A stretch of 64,000 bases of DNA, from contig JANQLW010000021.1 in assembly GCA_028280405.1 (NCBI GenBank), forward strand, positions 1-64,000, written 5' to 3'. The translations under genes were made by a program, and so were the position numbers. Below are positions 9,470 to 18,688 of this stretch, piece by piece. The DNA is from Bacteroidales bacterium. GTDB lineage: Bacteria > Bacteroidota > Bacteroidia > Bacteroidales > GCA-2711565. Positions within the stretch are counted from its first letter, which is position 1, and each line of letters begins with the position of its first letter. The notes below the pieces were generated by a model. That model did no database searches, was not told where the DNA came from, and saw only the letters and a program-made list of their open reading frames with translations.

Positions 9470-10672
9470 ATGGGAAGACTATATAAAATATCAATCATTG
9501 GAATAGTAGTTGTTTTTTTAATTGCTTGCAAAACAAAGAAAACAACAGAAGAAAGTTTGAATCTGGAATGTATTGCCGAGGGGCTTATTCTGAATCTGGA
9601 TGATAAATTAATTTCAAAAAAAACGCATTGGCTGGATAGTATATTTCAACGCTTGCATAAGCGTAACGGATTTAATGGCGCTGTGCTGTATGTGGAAAGA
9701 GGCCGGTTTGTTTACAAAAATGCTTTTGGTTATAGTGATATTCGTAAAAAGGAATATATTTCTACACACTCATCTTTTCAGTTAGCTTCAGTTTCCAAGA
9801 TGTTTACTGCTATGGCAGTTATGATTCTTAAAGAGAGAAATGAATTGGAGTATGATGTGGATATCAGAAAATATTTACCGGAATTTCCCTATGAAAATAT
9901 AAGTATCAGGTTATTGTTGAATCATCGTTCGGGATTAAGCAGGTATATGTCATTGGCACATGACCAATGGAAAAACAAACAAGTTCCTTTGAAGAATGAT
10001 GATATGATGGACTTATATATCAAGTATAAACCATCTCCATATTTCAGGCCTAATAATGGATTTAACTATAGCAATACTAATTATGCTTTGTTGGCTAATA
10101 TTGTAGAACGCATTAGTGGAAAACCCTTTGATGTATTTGTGAAGGAAAATATTTTTGATCCTCTTGAAATGAATGACAGCTTTATTTATCATATGAATAA
10201 CGATAGCATCGTTTCCCCTTATATTACTGTTGGAATTCCGGGATATAGATACCGGGGCTGGCGTCCTGTTAGGCAAAGGAACGAATATCTAAATGGTGTT
10301 ATGGGTGATAAAGGTGTGTATTCTTCAGTAGAGGATTTATTCAAATTTGATCAGGCACTTTATCAGAATACATTGGTGAGTGATACTACATTAGCAGAAG
10401 CTTTTGTTTCTGGAAGCCCTAAATCAAGAAAGCGTAGAGATAATTATGGCTTTGGGTGGAGAATCAGGGGAGGTATGGATAGTACAGTTTATCATTATGG
10501 ATGGTGGAAAGGCTTTAAAGCCTTTTATATACGTGATATGAAAAAACAAAAAACAATCATCCTTTTAAGTAATCGAACAAAAGGCATTGGATCCACACCT
10601 TTATGGAATATTATTCGTTCTGAAAAATATGAACTTCCGGAAGTAAGTTTATTGGCAGATACTATCCGTTAA
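9470..10672 (+). CDS. Serine hydrolase, class C beta-lactamase-like lipoprotein
   Basis: FQLASVSKMFTAMAV (SxxK), YSNTNYALLANIVERISGKPF (YxN), YHYGWWKGF; lipobox-like IACK. Confidence 0.9.
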   Translation: MGRLYKISIIGIVVVFLIACKTKKTTEESLNLECIAEGLILNLDDKLISKKTHWLDSIFQRLHKRNGFNGAVLYVERGRFVYKNAFGYSDIRKKEYISTHSSFQLASVSKMFTAMAVMILKERNELEYDVDIRKYLPEFPYENISIRLLLNHRSGLSRYMSLAHDQWKNKQVPLKNDDMMDLYIKYKPSPYFRPNNGFNYSNTNYALLANIVERISGKPFDVFVKENIFDPLEMNDSFIYHMNNDSIVSPYITVGIPGYRYRGWRPVRQRNEYLNGVMGDKGVYSSVEDLFKFDQALYQNTLVSDTTLAEAFVSGSPKSRKRRDNYGFGWRIRGGMDSTVYHYGWWKGFKAFYIRDMKKQKTIILLSNRTKGIGSTPLWNIIRSEKYELPEVSLLADTIR

Positions 10673-11354
10673 CTACAAGTTTAAATCCAATTCCATGAAC
10701 ATTGATCAATTCAATTTTTGAATCGGCTTTTAAATATTTTCTAAGTTTGGTAATGTATACATCCATACTTCTGGCATTGAAATAGCTATCATCTAACCAG
10801 ATTTTATTCAAAGCTTCACTTCTGTCCAATACTTCATTTATTTTTTCGCAAAGAAGCTTCAATAATTCTGCTTCTTTAGAAGTAAGCTTTTGATCAGTAC
10901 CTTCTGTAGTTAAAATTTGTCGGTTATAATCAAAAGTACTATCACCTATATTGTATATATTCGTTTTGTTTACTGGCTGCGAATCACTTACTCTTCTTAA
11001 AATAGCTTTCATCCTAACAAGTAATTCTTCCATGCTGAATGGTTTACTTATATAATCATCGGCACCAACTTCGAAACCTTTCAGCTTATCTTCCTGTAAA
11101 GTTTTTGCCGTTAGGAACAAAATAGGAATTACTTTATCTGTTTTACGAATATCTTTAGCAAGTGTAAACCCATCCTTAACCGGCATCATCACATCTAAAA
11201 TACAAATGTTATAGGTATTTTCATTGAACTTGGTAAGTGCTTCTTCTCCATTAACACATAAGTCTGTAGGATATCCTTTTGCGATTAAATAGGACTGCAG
11301 AATAGTACCGAGGTTTTTGTCATCTTCTGCTAATAAAACTCTTTGTTCTTCCAT
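10662..11354 (-). CDS. OmpR-family response regulator
   Basis: Receiver domain VLLAEDDKNLG, ILDVMMPVKDGF, LFLTAKTL, GADDYISKPF; winged-helix LTSKEAELLKLL. Confidence 0.95.
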   Translation of the reverse strand: MEEQRVLLAEDDKNLGTILQSYLIAKGYPTDLCVNGEEALTKFNENTYNICILDVMMPVKDGFTLAKDIRKTDKVIPILFLTAKTLQEDKLKGFEVGADDYISKPFSMEELLVRMKAILRRVSDSQPVNKTNIYNIGDSTFDYNRQILTTEGTDQKLTSKEAELLKLLCEKINEVLDRSEALNKIWLDDSYFNARSMDVYITKLRKYLKADSKIELINVHGIGFKLVVNG

Positions 11355-11359
11355 AATAA

Positions 11360-12790
11360 TTAGTTTATATCGCCATATGGCAAAAATATTTTAAATGTTG
11401 TTCCTTTATTCAATTCACTTGTAAGATTAATCTGACCCCCATGCTTTGTAACAATAGCCTTTACATAGGCCAGCCCTAAACCAAACCCTTTAAAATTATG
11501 TACATTTCCTGTCGGAACCCTGTAAAGTTTATCAAAGATTTTTTTTTGATTTTCTTTGCTGATCCCTATACCATTGTCTTTGATTTCAATATATACACCC
11601 TGGTCAGCTTCATAAGCAGAAACCAAAATCTCAGGCTCTTCCAAGTTATACTTATTTGCATTATCTATCAAATTTAGTACCACATTTGTGAGATGCATAC
11701 GGTCTGCTTTTAATTTGATACTTTCAGACTGGATATCGGCATAAATATTACCACCTTTATTTTCAATTTGAATTTTGATCTTTTTAATTACACTACGGAT
11801 GATCTCATTAAGTTCAACCCATTCCAATTTAAGCTTAAGTTCTCCTTTTTCCAGAATAGCTGTTTGAAGTACTTTTTCAGCCATTCCTTTTAAGCGATTA
11901 TTTTCTTCTCCTATAATTCCAATATAGTTTTCAAAAAGAGATGCTGTTTTGGCAATATCTTTATCTTTTAGAGCCTCACAAGCTAATGCTATAGTTGAAA
12001 TAGGGGTTTTAAATTCATGCGTCATATTATTTATAAAATCATTACGCATTACAGATAATTTCTTTTGCTTAAACACAGTATTCACTATATAGTAGAATGA
12101 AAGAATAATTATAATTACCAATATAAATGATATAATAAGCATAGCGCTCATCTGGCTCAAAATAAATTGCTTTTCATTTGGAAAATAGATAAGTAATCTG
12201 TTTGGATTTGTAAAGTTATCTCTGGAAAATAGTGGAATAACAAAACTCTTTTTGAAGTCAAGCAATTTATCAGGGTATTTCCCGGTTTTCTGAATTACCA
12301 TTTTATTTAATGCAGCATTATAGATGCCGTATTCAAATGTAGTTTTAATCCCATAGTTGTTAAGTTCAACAACTATGATGGAATCCATTTCTTTTTCATT
12401 AATTCTATCAATGATTAATTGAGATTTTCGGGAGGTATTGTTAAAGTTTAATTTAATAATATCCAATTGTGAATTAAATAAGAATTTATCAAACTCTTCC
12501 TGAGTCTTAATGTTTTCAAGCCTCTTAATCAGTTTGTTGCTTCTGTCAATTTCATTTTGCATACTCTTAGGTAAAGAGGCAGAAAATTTACGTTGCTCTT
12601 TAAACTTATTAAGAATGTCAATTTGTTCTAACTTCATAGCAACATTTTGCATTGCCTTTTCAACATTCTGAATGAATGCTCCCTCCTTGACTTTGATCGC
12701 ACTCCGAATCCAGTAAATCTGTATACTCATTAATCCTGTGATGGCCAGAGTTACCAATACTATGGTGAGAATAATAAGCTTCTTGTTCAT
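11360..12790 (-). CDS. Membrane sensor histidine kinase
   Basis: Two TM segments, FINNMTHEFKTPISTIALACEAL (H box), LIDNANKY (N box), DNGIGI, FKGFGLGLAYVKAIV. Confidence 0.95.
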   Translation of the reverse strand: MNKKLIILTIVLVTLAITGLMSIQIYWIRSAIKVKEGAFIQNVEKAMQNVAMKLEQIDILNKFKEQRKFSASLPKSMQNEIDRSNKLIKRLENIKTQEEFDKFLFNSQLDIIKLNFNNTSRKSQLIIDRINEKEMDSIIVVELNNYGIKTTFEYGIYNAALNKMVIQKTGKYPDKLLDFKKSFVIPLFSRDNFTNPNRLLIYFPNEKQFILSQMSAMLIISFILVIIIILSFYYIVNTVFKQKKLSVMRNDFINNMTHEFKTPISTIALACEALKDKDIAKTASLFENYIGIIGEENNRLKGMAEKVLQTAILEKGELKLKLEWVELNEIIRSVIKKIKIQIENKGGNIYADIQSESIKLKADRMHLTNVVLNLIDNANKYNLEEPEILVSAYEADQGVYIEIKDNGIGISKENQKKIFDKLYRVPTGNVHNFKGFGLGLAYVKAIVTKHGGQINLTSELNKGTTFKIFLPYGDIN

Positions 12791-12830
12791 GCTACAAATG
12801 TAAGAGATGAGTAGCTTGATTGGCAGTTTG

Positions 12831-12865
12831 TTAACTTTTTTTAACGTTTGTTTAAGTCTGTTAAC
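12831..12865. promoter_or_regulatory. Four TTAAC/TTTAA direct repeats at 10-bp period; candidate OmpR-family operator
   Basis: TTAACTTTTT 12831, TTAACGTTTG 12841, TTTAAGTCTG 12851, TTAACAAATC 12861. Confidence 0.55.
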
Positions 12866-12901
12866 AAATCAATTTATAGGCTCGTTTTACATTTGTATTG
12901 T

Positions 12902-13017
12902 TGAAATTAATAATGCGTTTGAGCGAACGCAAAATTAACATAAGACTTTTCATAAATTTGGTTTTTGGTTCATAGTTAAAGCAAAGTGGTCCCGAATATT
13001 CGGGACCACTTTTTTTA
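12902..13017 (+). ncRNA. Candidate small RNA divergent from the two-component operon
   Basis: Bacteroidetes -7-like TACATTTG at 12888-12895; internal hairpin TGCGTT/AACGCA (12914-12931); ends at a perfect terminator hairpin. Confidence 0.45.
12983..13017 (+). terminator. Rho-independent terminator, perfect 30-nt palindrome plus T-run
   Basis: AAAGTGGTCCCGAATATTCGGGACCACTTT followed by TTTT. Confidence 0.85.
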
Positions 13018-13109
13018 TGTTTTTTCTATTCTTTAGTTCAATTAAAATAGGATTGATTTGTTTATATTTGGCAGGAATATTCAGAATCATTTCATCAAGA
13101 TCCAACATC

Positions 13110-14459
13110 ATGACAGACTTACAATTTAATTATTCGAAAGCATTAGGTTTTATTACCGAAGAAGAAGTGCTTGCTTTTAAAGATGAATGTAAAAATCATT
13201 TAAAGAGCTTAAAAGAAAAAACCGGTAAAGGGAGTGACTTTTTAGGCTGGATAGATTTACCTGAAAACAGTAAAAGTTTAATAGAACCAATACTGGCTGA
13301 TGCTAACAGCTTAGCCTGTAAATCAGATGTAGTAGTTGTAATTGGGATTGGAGGCTCTTATCTGGGGGCTAAGTCTGTGATTGATGCATTAAACCATCAT
13401 TTCGATTCTTTTATAGAAAAAGATACCCCAAATATTGTCTATGCCGGACAGAATATTAGTGAGGATTATATGTCTGATTTATTGGAGGTTTTGGATAAAA
13501 AAGAATATGCTATCGTTGTTATTTCCAAGTCCGGAACAACAACTGAACCTGCCATTGCATTCAGAATTCTGAAAAACCATATTGAAGCTAAATATGGTAA
13601 AGAAAAAGCAGTTGAAAGAATCATTGCAATTACTGATAAGGAAAAAGGTGCGCTTAAGGAATTATCGGACAAAGAAGGGTATAGAACCTATGCGGTTCCT
13701 AATGATGTTGGAGGCAGGTATTCTGTTTTAAGTCCGGTAGGTTTATTACCAATAGCCATAGCCGGATATGATATTCAAAAATTGATTCAGGGGGCTGCTA
13801 ATATGCAAAAATTTATTTTTAGCGACAATACTTCTTTTGAAAAAAATCAGGCTTTAATTTATGCTGCCTGCCGGAATGCCTTATACCGAAAAGGATTTAT
13901 AAATGAAGTGATGGTTAATTATGAACCTCGTTTGCTATATGTTTCTGAATGGTGGAAGCAATTATACGGCGAAAGTGAAGGAAAAGAAAATAAAGGCATT
14001 TTTCCGGCAAGTGTAAATTTTACGACTGATCTGCATTCAATGGGACAATATATTCAGGAAGGCCTGCGTAATTTATTTGAGACTGTTATTTCTGTGAAAT
14101 GCGGTAATAAAAATATTATGATCCCTGAAGATATTTCCAATATGGATAAGCTTAATTATATAAGTGGAAAAAGAATTTCGGAAGTAAACCATATGGCTGA
14201 AATCGGGACTACTTTAGCTCATATAGATGGAGGAGTGCCTAATTTACAAATTGTAATACCGGAAATCAGCGAACATATATTAGGACAATTAATATATTTC
14301 TTTGAAATCGCTTGTGCAGTAAGTGGATATATTTTAGATGTAAATCCATTTGATCAACCGGGGGTTGAAGCTTATAAGAGAAATATGTTTGCTTTACTTG
14401 GTAAGCCAGGGCTTGAAGAAGAAACTAAATCTATTAACCTAAGATTAAATAATAAATAA
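13110..14459 (+). CDS. pgi: Glucose-6-phosphate isomerase
   Basis: Start moved to MTDLQFNYSKALG because the listed ORF start (13017) lies in the terminator T-run; VVISKSGTTTEPAIAFR, GYRTYAVPNDVGGRYSVLSPVGLLP. Confidence 0.95.
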   Translation: MTDLQFNYSKALGFITEEEVLAFKDECKNHLKSLKEKTGKGSDFLGWIDLPENSKSLIEPILADANSLACKSDVVVVIGIGGSYLGAKSVIDALNHHFDSFIEKDTPNIVYAGQNISEDYMSDLLEVLDKKEYAIVVISKSGTTTEPAIAFRILKNHIEAKYGKEKAVERIIAITDKEKGALKELSDKEGYRTYAVPNDVGGRYSVLSPVGLLPIAIAGYDIQKLIQGAANMQKFIFSDNTSFEKNQALIYAACRNALYRKGFINEVMVNYEPRLLYVSEWWKQLYGESEGKENKGIFPASVNFTTDLHSMGQYIQEGLRNLFETVISVKCGNKNIMIPEDISNMDKLNYISGKRISEVNHMAEIGTTLAHIDGGVPNLQIVIPEISEHILGQLIYFFEIACAVSGYILDVNPFDQPGVEAYKRNMFALLGKPGLEEETKSINLRLNNK

Positions 14460-14461
14460 TC

Positions 14462-15007
14462 ATGAAATTTCAGGAATTAATTCTAAACAGACAAAGTGTT
14501 AGAAAATATATCGACAAATCCATTGAGAAAGAAAAAATCATGAGTTGCCTTGAGGCAGCACGATTGGCTCCATCAGCCAGTAATGCTCAACCCTGGAAGT
14601 TTATTGTTATTGATGATTTTGATCTGAAAGAAAAAGTGGCCAAAGAAACCTATAGCCTGGTAGCTGGCTTTAATAAGTTTGTTCATCAGGCCCCGGTAAT
14701 CATTGCAATTACTCTGGAAAAGCCTACTTTAGTGAATAGAATTGGCGGAAGAATTAAAAAGAAAGAATGGAAACTTATTGATGTGGGCATTGCTGCCGAG
14801 CATCTATGCTTACAGGCTACAGAACTAGGATTGGGCACCTGTATGCTGGGTTGGTATAATGAAAAGGAGATAAAGGAACTTTTAAATATTCCTGAAAAGA
14901 AATCAATTGCCTTATTAATTAGCATAGGCTACTTCGATAAGGATTATAAGTTGAGAAAAAAGATCCGTAAAAGCATGGACGAAATTTGTTCGTTTAATGC
15001 TTATTAA
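14462..15007 (+). CDS. Nitroreductase family protein
   Basis: NRQSVRKYIDKSIEKEKI, AARLAPSASNAQPWKFIVI, LGTCMLGWYNE. Confidence 0.92.
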   Translation: MKFQELILNRQSVRKYIDKSIEKEKIMSCLEAARLAPSASNAQPWKFIVIDDFDLKEKVAKETYSLVAGFNKFVHQAPVIIAITLEKPTLVNRIGGRIKKKEWKLIDVGIAAEHLCLQATELGLGTCMLGWYNEKEIKELLNIPEKKSIALLISIGYFDKDYKLRKKIRKSMDEICSFNAY

Positions 15008-15578
15008 ATTTTTGCCCTAAAAATATTTTTTCAAGAATTCTTGGAAAGTGTTTGTATTCTAATGCATGCACTTTTTTTGCGATGGTATCCGGTGTATCAT
15101 CTGCATTAATCCCTGTTTTAGCCTGAAAAATAATTTCCCCTTCATCATACCTTTCATTCACATAATGAATGGTAATTCCGGTTTCTTTTTCTTTATGATT
15201 ATACACTGCATGATGCACATGATCGCCATACATTCCTTTCCCTCCGAATTTGGGAAGTAAAGCAGGGTGGATGTTGATGATCTTATTCGGATAATATCGA
15301 GTCAAATAATCAGGAATTAGCCACAAGAAACCTGCAAGAACTATAAAATCAATTTCCTTTTCTTTTAAAATGTCCAGCACACTTTCAGAATTGTAAAACT
15401 CATTTCTGTTGAAGGTAAACGAAGGAATATCCAGATTCTTTGCACGTTCCAAAACGTATGCATCTATTTTGTTCGAAAGTATGGCTTCAATGTTTATTTC
15501 GTTGTTATTTTTAAAATATTCTACGATATTTTGAGCATTGGAACCATTCCCTGAAGCAAAAATTGCAAGTTTAATCAT
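14994..15578 (-). CDS. purN: Phosphoribosylglycinamide formyltransferase
   Basis: LAIFASGNGSNAQNIVEYF, INIHPALLPKFGGKGMYG, HYVNERYDEGEIIFQ. Confidence 0.95.
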   Translation of the reverse strand: MIKLAIFASGNGSNAQNIVEYFKNNNEINIEAILSNKIDAYVLERAKNLDIPSFTFNRNEFYNSESVLDILKEKEIDFIVLAGFLWLIPDYLTRYYPNKIINIHPALLPKFGGKGMYGDHVHHAVYNHKEKETGITIHYVNERYDEGEIIFQAKTGINADDTPDTIAKKVHALEYKHFPRILEKIFLGQKFNKH

Positions 15579-15794
15579 GATTTATCCGATCAAATAGTTG
15601 AAAAAAACGTTTCAAAGTTATATTTTTATATTGACATGACTAAAGGTTAGGCAAGAATAAAAATGATGAGGTTGTTATACATATATTAAGACCCTCATTA
15701 TGAAATGGAAAAATGAAATATGTTCGATTTTCTTTGTTTTTTTTTGATTTAATTTATTTCTTTGCACCCTGTTTAACCAAAAATTTAAAAAGAT

Positions 15795-16031
15795 ATGTCT
15801 GATACTAAATCAAGAGTAGTAGCTATCATCGTTGACAAATTAGGAGTTGACGAAGCAGAAGTAACGGCAGAAGCTAGTTTCACTAATGACCTAGGTGCTG
15901 ATTCACTAGACACTGTAGAGTTAATCATGGAGTTCGAAAAAGAATTCAACATGGCAATTCCGGATGATCAAGCTGAAAAGATCGGAACTGTAGGTGATGC
16001 TATTGCTTACATTGAAGAAAATGTAAAATAA
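15795..16031 (+). CDS. acpP: Acyl carrier protein
   Basis: 78 aa; [20 protein letters not shown] phosphopantetheine site. Confidence 0.98.
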   Translation: MSDTKSRVVAIIVDKLGVDEAEVTAEASFTNDLGADSLDTVELIMEFEKEFNMAIPDDQAEKIGTVGDAIAYIEENVK

Positions 16032-16043
16032 ACAAACGAATAC

Positions 16044-17297
16044 ATGGAATTAAAACGTGTAGTAGTTACAGGTCTTGGTGCCCTGACTCCATTAGGTAAT
16101 ACTATCCCTGAGTTCTGGGAAGCATTAGTTAATGGGGTTAGTGGTGCAGACAAAATCACCCTTTTTGATGCTGAGAAATTTAAAACTCAGATCGCGTGTG
16201 AGGTTAAAGGATTTAATGTTAATGATCATTTTGACCGTAAAGAAGCCAGAAAGCATGATCGCTATTCGCAATTTGGTATAGTGGCTGCTGACCAGGCTAT
16301 CGCTGATGCAGGTTTCGAGATTGAAAAACTTGATGTTGATAGAATTGGTGTTATCTGGGCTTCAGGTATTGGTGGATTAAAAACTTTTCAGGATGAAGTT
16401 TCATCTTTTGCTAAAGGTGATGGTACTCCCAGATATAATCCATTCTTTATACCTAAAATGATTGCCGACATTTGTGCCGGACATATTTCAATTAAGTATG
16501 GTTTCAGAGGGCCAAATTTTGCTACTGTTTCTGCATGTGCTTCTTCAGCAAATGCATTAGCAGATGCTTTTAATCTAATCCGTTTAGGAAAAGCAGATGC
16601 ATTTATTACTGGTGGTTCTGAAGCTTCCGTCGTAGAAGGCGGAATAGGAGGGTTTAATGCATTGCATGCTATTTCAACTCGCAATGATGACCCAAAAACA
16701 GCTTCTCGTCCATTTGATAAAGACCGCGACGGTTTTGTATTAGGTGAAGGTGGTTGTGCAATTATATTTGAAGAATTAGAACATGCTCTTAAAAGAGGTG
16801 CTACTATATATGCTGAAGTTGCAGGTTGTGGCTTATCTGCAGATGCACATCATATGACAGCTCCACATCCGGAAGGATTAGGTGCTCAAAATTGTATGAA
16901 GTATGCAATCGAAGATGCAGGCCTTGAATTAACGGATATTGATCATATCAATACTCATGGAACTTCTACTCCTGTTGGTGATATTGCTGAACCTAAAGCA
17001 ATCGTATCACTTTTCGGTGAACATTCGTATAACATCAGCATTAATTCTACTAAATCAATGACTGGTCACTTATTAGGTGCTGCCGGTGCTATTGAAGCTA
17101 TTGCAACTATACTTACTGTGAAAAATGATGTTGTTCCTCCAACAATTAATCACTTTACCGATGATCCTGAAATTGATAGCAGGCTTGACTTTACCTTCAA
17201 TAAAGCAAAAGAAAGAGTTATCAATGTTGGTCTAAGTAATACATTTGGATTCGGAGGACATAATGCGTCGATTATTTTTAAAAAATACAAAAGATAA
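16044..17297 (+). CDS. fabF: Beta-ketoacyl-ACP synthase II
   Basis: VVVTGLGALTPLGN, TVSACASSANALADA, NTHGTSTPVGD, KSMTGHLLGAAGAIEA. Confidence 0.97.
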   Translation: MELKRVVVTGLGALTPLGNTIPEFWEALVNGVSGADKITLFDAEKFKTQIACEVKGFNVNDHFDRKEARKHDRYSQFGIVAADQAIADAGFEIEKLDVDRIGVIWASGIGGLKTFQDEVSSFAKGDGTPRYNPFFIPKMIADICAGHISIKYGFRGPNFATVSACASSANALADAFNLIRLGKADAFITGGSEASVVEGGIGGFNALHAISTRNDDPKTASRPFDKDRDGFVLGEGGCAIIFEELEHALKRGATIYAEVAGCGLSADAHHMTAPHPEGLGAQNCMKYAIEDAGLELTDIDHINTHGTSTPVGDIAEPKAIVSLFGEHSYNISINSTKSMTGHLLGAAGAIEAIATILTVKNDVVPPTINHFTDDPEIDSRLDFTFNKAKERVINVGLSNTFGFGGHNASIIFKKYKR

Positions 17298-17300
17298 AAT

Positions 17301-18029
17301 TTGATTTTTTTCAAAGTCATACGAACGTATTTTTCTGAAAATAGAACATTGTTATTTTGTATAAAAAATATTTTCGGGTTTTATCCTGGAAATATTTTTT
17401 TGTATAAACTAGCCTTAAGGCATCGCTCTGTTGCCAAAGAAACCCTGAATGGATTGCGTTTAAGTAATGAAAGACTAGAGTATCTTGGAGATGCTGTATT
17501 GAGCTCCATTGTAGCTGATTTCCTTTTCAAAACATTTCCTTATAAAGATGAAGGCTTTTTAACTGAAATAAGATCCAGAATTGTAAGCCGGTCGCAACTC
17601 AATAGATTAGGACAAAAGCTTGGCCTTACCAGATTAATACTATCTAATGCAGAATCCAGAAATCAGTGTAAATCAATGAGTGGTGATGCATTTGAGGCTT
17701 TTATTGGAGCTATGTATATCGACAGAGGATATCAGTTTACCCGTAAAATTGTAATTAATCGTGTCATTAAACTTCATTTGGATATTCATGAATTGGTTAA
17801 ACAGGACGCGAATTATAAGAGTTTAATGATAGAGTGGGGGCAGAAGGAAAAAAAATCTGTTGAGTTTAATGTAATAGATGAGATCGGCGAAGGATTCAAA
17901 AAGCAATATTTGATCGAAGTAAGTATTGAAAAAGAAAAAATTGCCCAGGCTCAGGATTATTCAATAAAAGGAGCTGAAAAACTTGCTGCTGAAAAAGCTT
18001 ATACTCAAATTGTAGCAGAGCTTAATTAG
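17301..18029 (+). CDS. rnc: Ribonuclease III
   Basis: SNERLEYLGDAVLSSIVADFLF signature; acpP-fabF-rnc order. Confidence 0.95.
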   Translation: MIFFKVIRTYFSENRTLLFCIKNIFGFYPGNIFLYKLALRHRSVAKETLNGLRLSNERLEYLGDAVLSSIVADFLFKTFPYKDEGFLTEIRSRIVSRSQLNRLGQKLGLTRLILSNAESRNQCKSMSGDAFEAFIGAMYIDRGYQFTRKIVINRVIKLHLDIHELVKQDANYKSLMIEWGQKEKKSVEFNVIDEIGEGFKKQYLIEVSIEKEKIAQAQDYSIKGAEKLAAEKAYTQIVAELN

Positions 18030-18074
18030 ATTCACTCTCCAGACATTAATTTTGTATCTTTACTTTGATTTCAA

Positions 18075-18548
18075 ATGTCATTCATGGTAAAGAAACTTTC
18101 CTTAAATATAGATTATGCTTCTGAGTTCTCTTTTATAGGGATTTCAAGTCATTTGAAAGATTATCGGCTTAGCTATTTTATCAATCGATATTGTAAGCTG
18201 GAGTTAAAAAGAATAGAAGATTTCTGTGAAAGGGGAATCGGAGAATATGAATTGAATTATGCCGTATATTATTATAAGTGCCCTGATACACTCAATAATT
18301 TTTGTTTGATTTCAAATCAGAATGCCGGAATTAAATTAATACCAGCCCTTAAACAATTTGATTACTTCCTGCTTATTCAAAATGAACTTCATACAAATAG
18401 CAAACAGGAATTAGTAAAGAAGCTTAAAAGTATTCCCAACTTATTAGCGGCTTATGAGATAGATTTTAGTAAAATGAAATCTATTAATCACTTGCTAGTA
18501 GACCTGGAGTTACAATTAATCGAAAACTTAAAATCTTATAGTGAATAA
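18075..18548 (+). CDS. IPExxxVDY family protein
   Basis: 157 aa; resembles this small Bacteroidetes family, next to rnc. Confidence 0.65.
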   Translation: MSFMVKKLSLNIDYASEFSFIGISSHLKDYRLSYFINRYCKLELKRIEDFCERGIGEYELNYAVYYYKCPDTLNNFCLISNQNAGIKLIPALKQFDYFLLIQNELHTNSKQELVKKLKSIPNLLAAYEIDFSKMKSINHLLVDLELQLIENLKSYSE

Positions 18549-18557
18549 AAGGAACTG

Positions 18558-18675
18558 TCCAAAAAGCCAGGGTGTGAATTTACTTGCATAATTCTCTCAA
18601 AGATAAAATTTATGTTTTTAGTTAATTAGCAATTCACACCCTGGCTAAAATCCCATTTGTTTTTCTCTTTTTGGA
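18558..18675. repeat. Long-range inverted repeat, perfect 16-bp inner arms nested in 9-bp outer arms
   Basis: AGCCAGGGTGTGAATT (18565-18580) / AATTCACACCCTGGCT (18631-18646); outer TCCAAAAAG (18558-18566) / CTTTTTGGA (18667-18675). Confidence 0.9.
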
Positions 18676-18688
18676 AAGCTTCTTTGTT

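Noticed and set aside
13017-13109. N-terminal extension of pgi as given in the ORF track
   Set aside because: The 13017 start lies in the T-run of a terminator and the extension is hydrophobic and non-homologous; MTDLQFNYSKALG at 13110 fits Pgi
16388-16684. 98-aa antisense ORF in fabF
   Set aside because: Mirror frame of a strongly conserved gene; chance ORF
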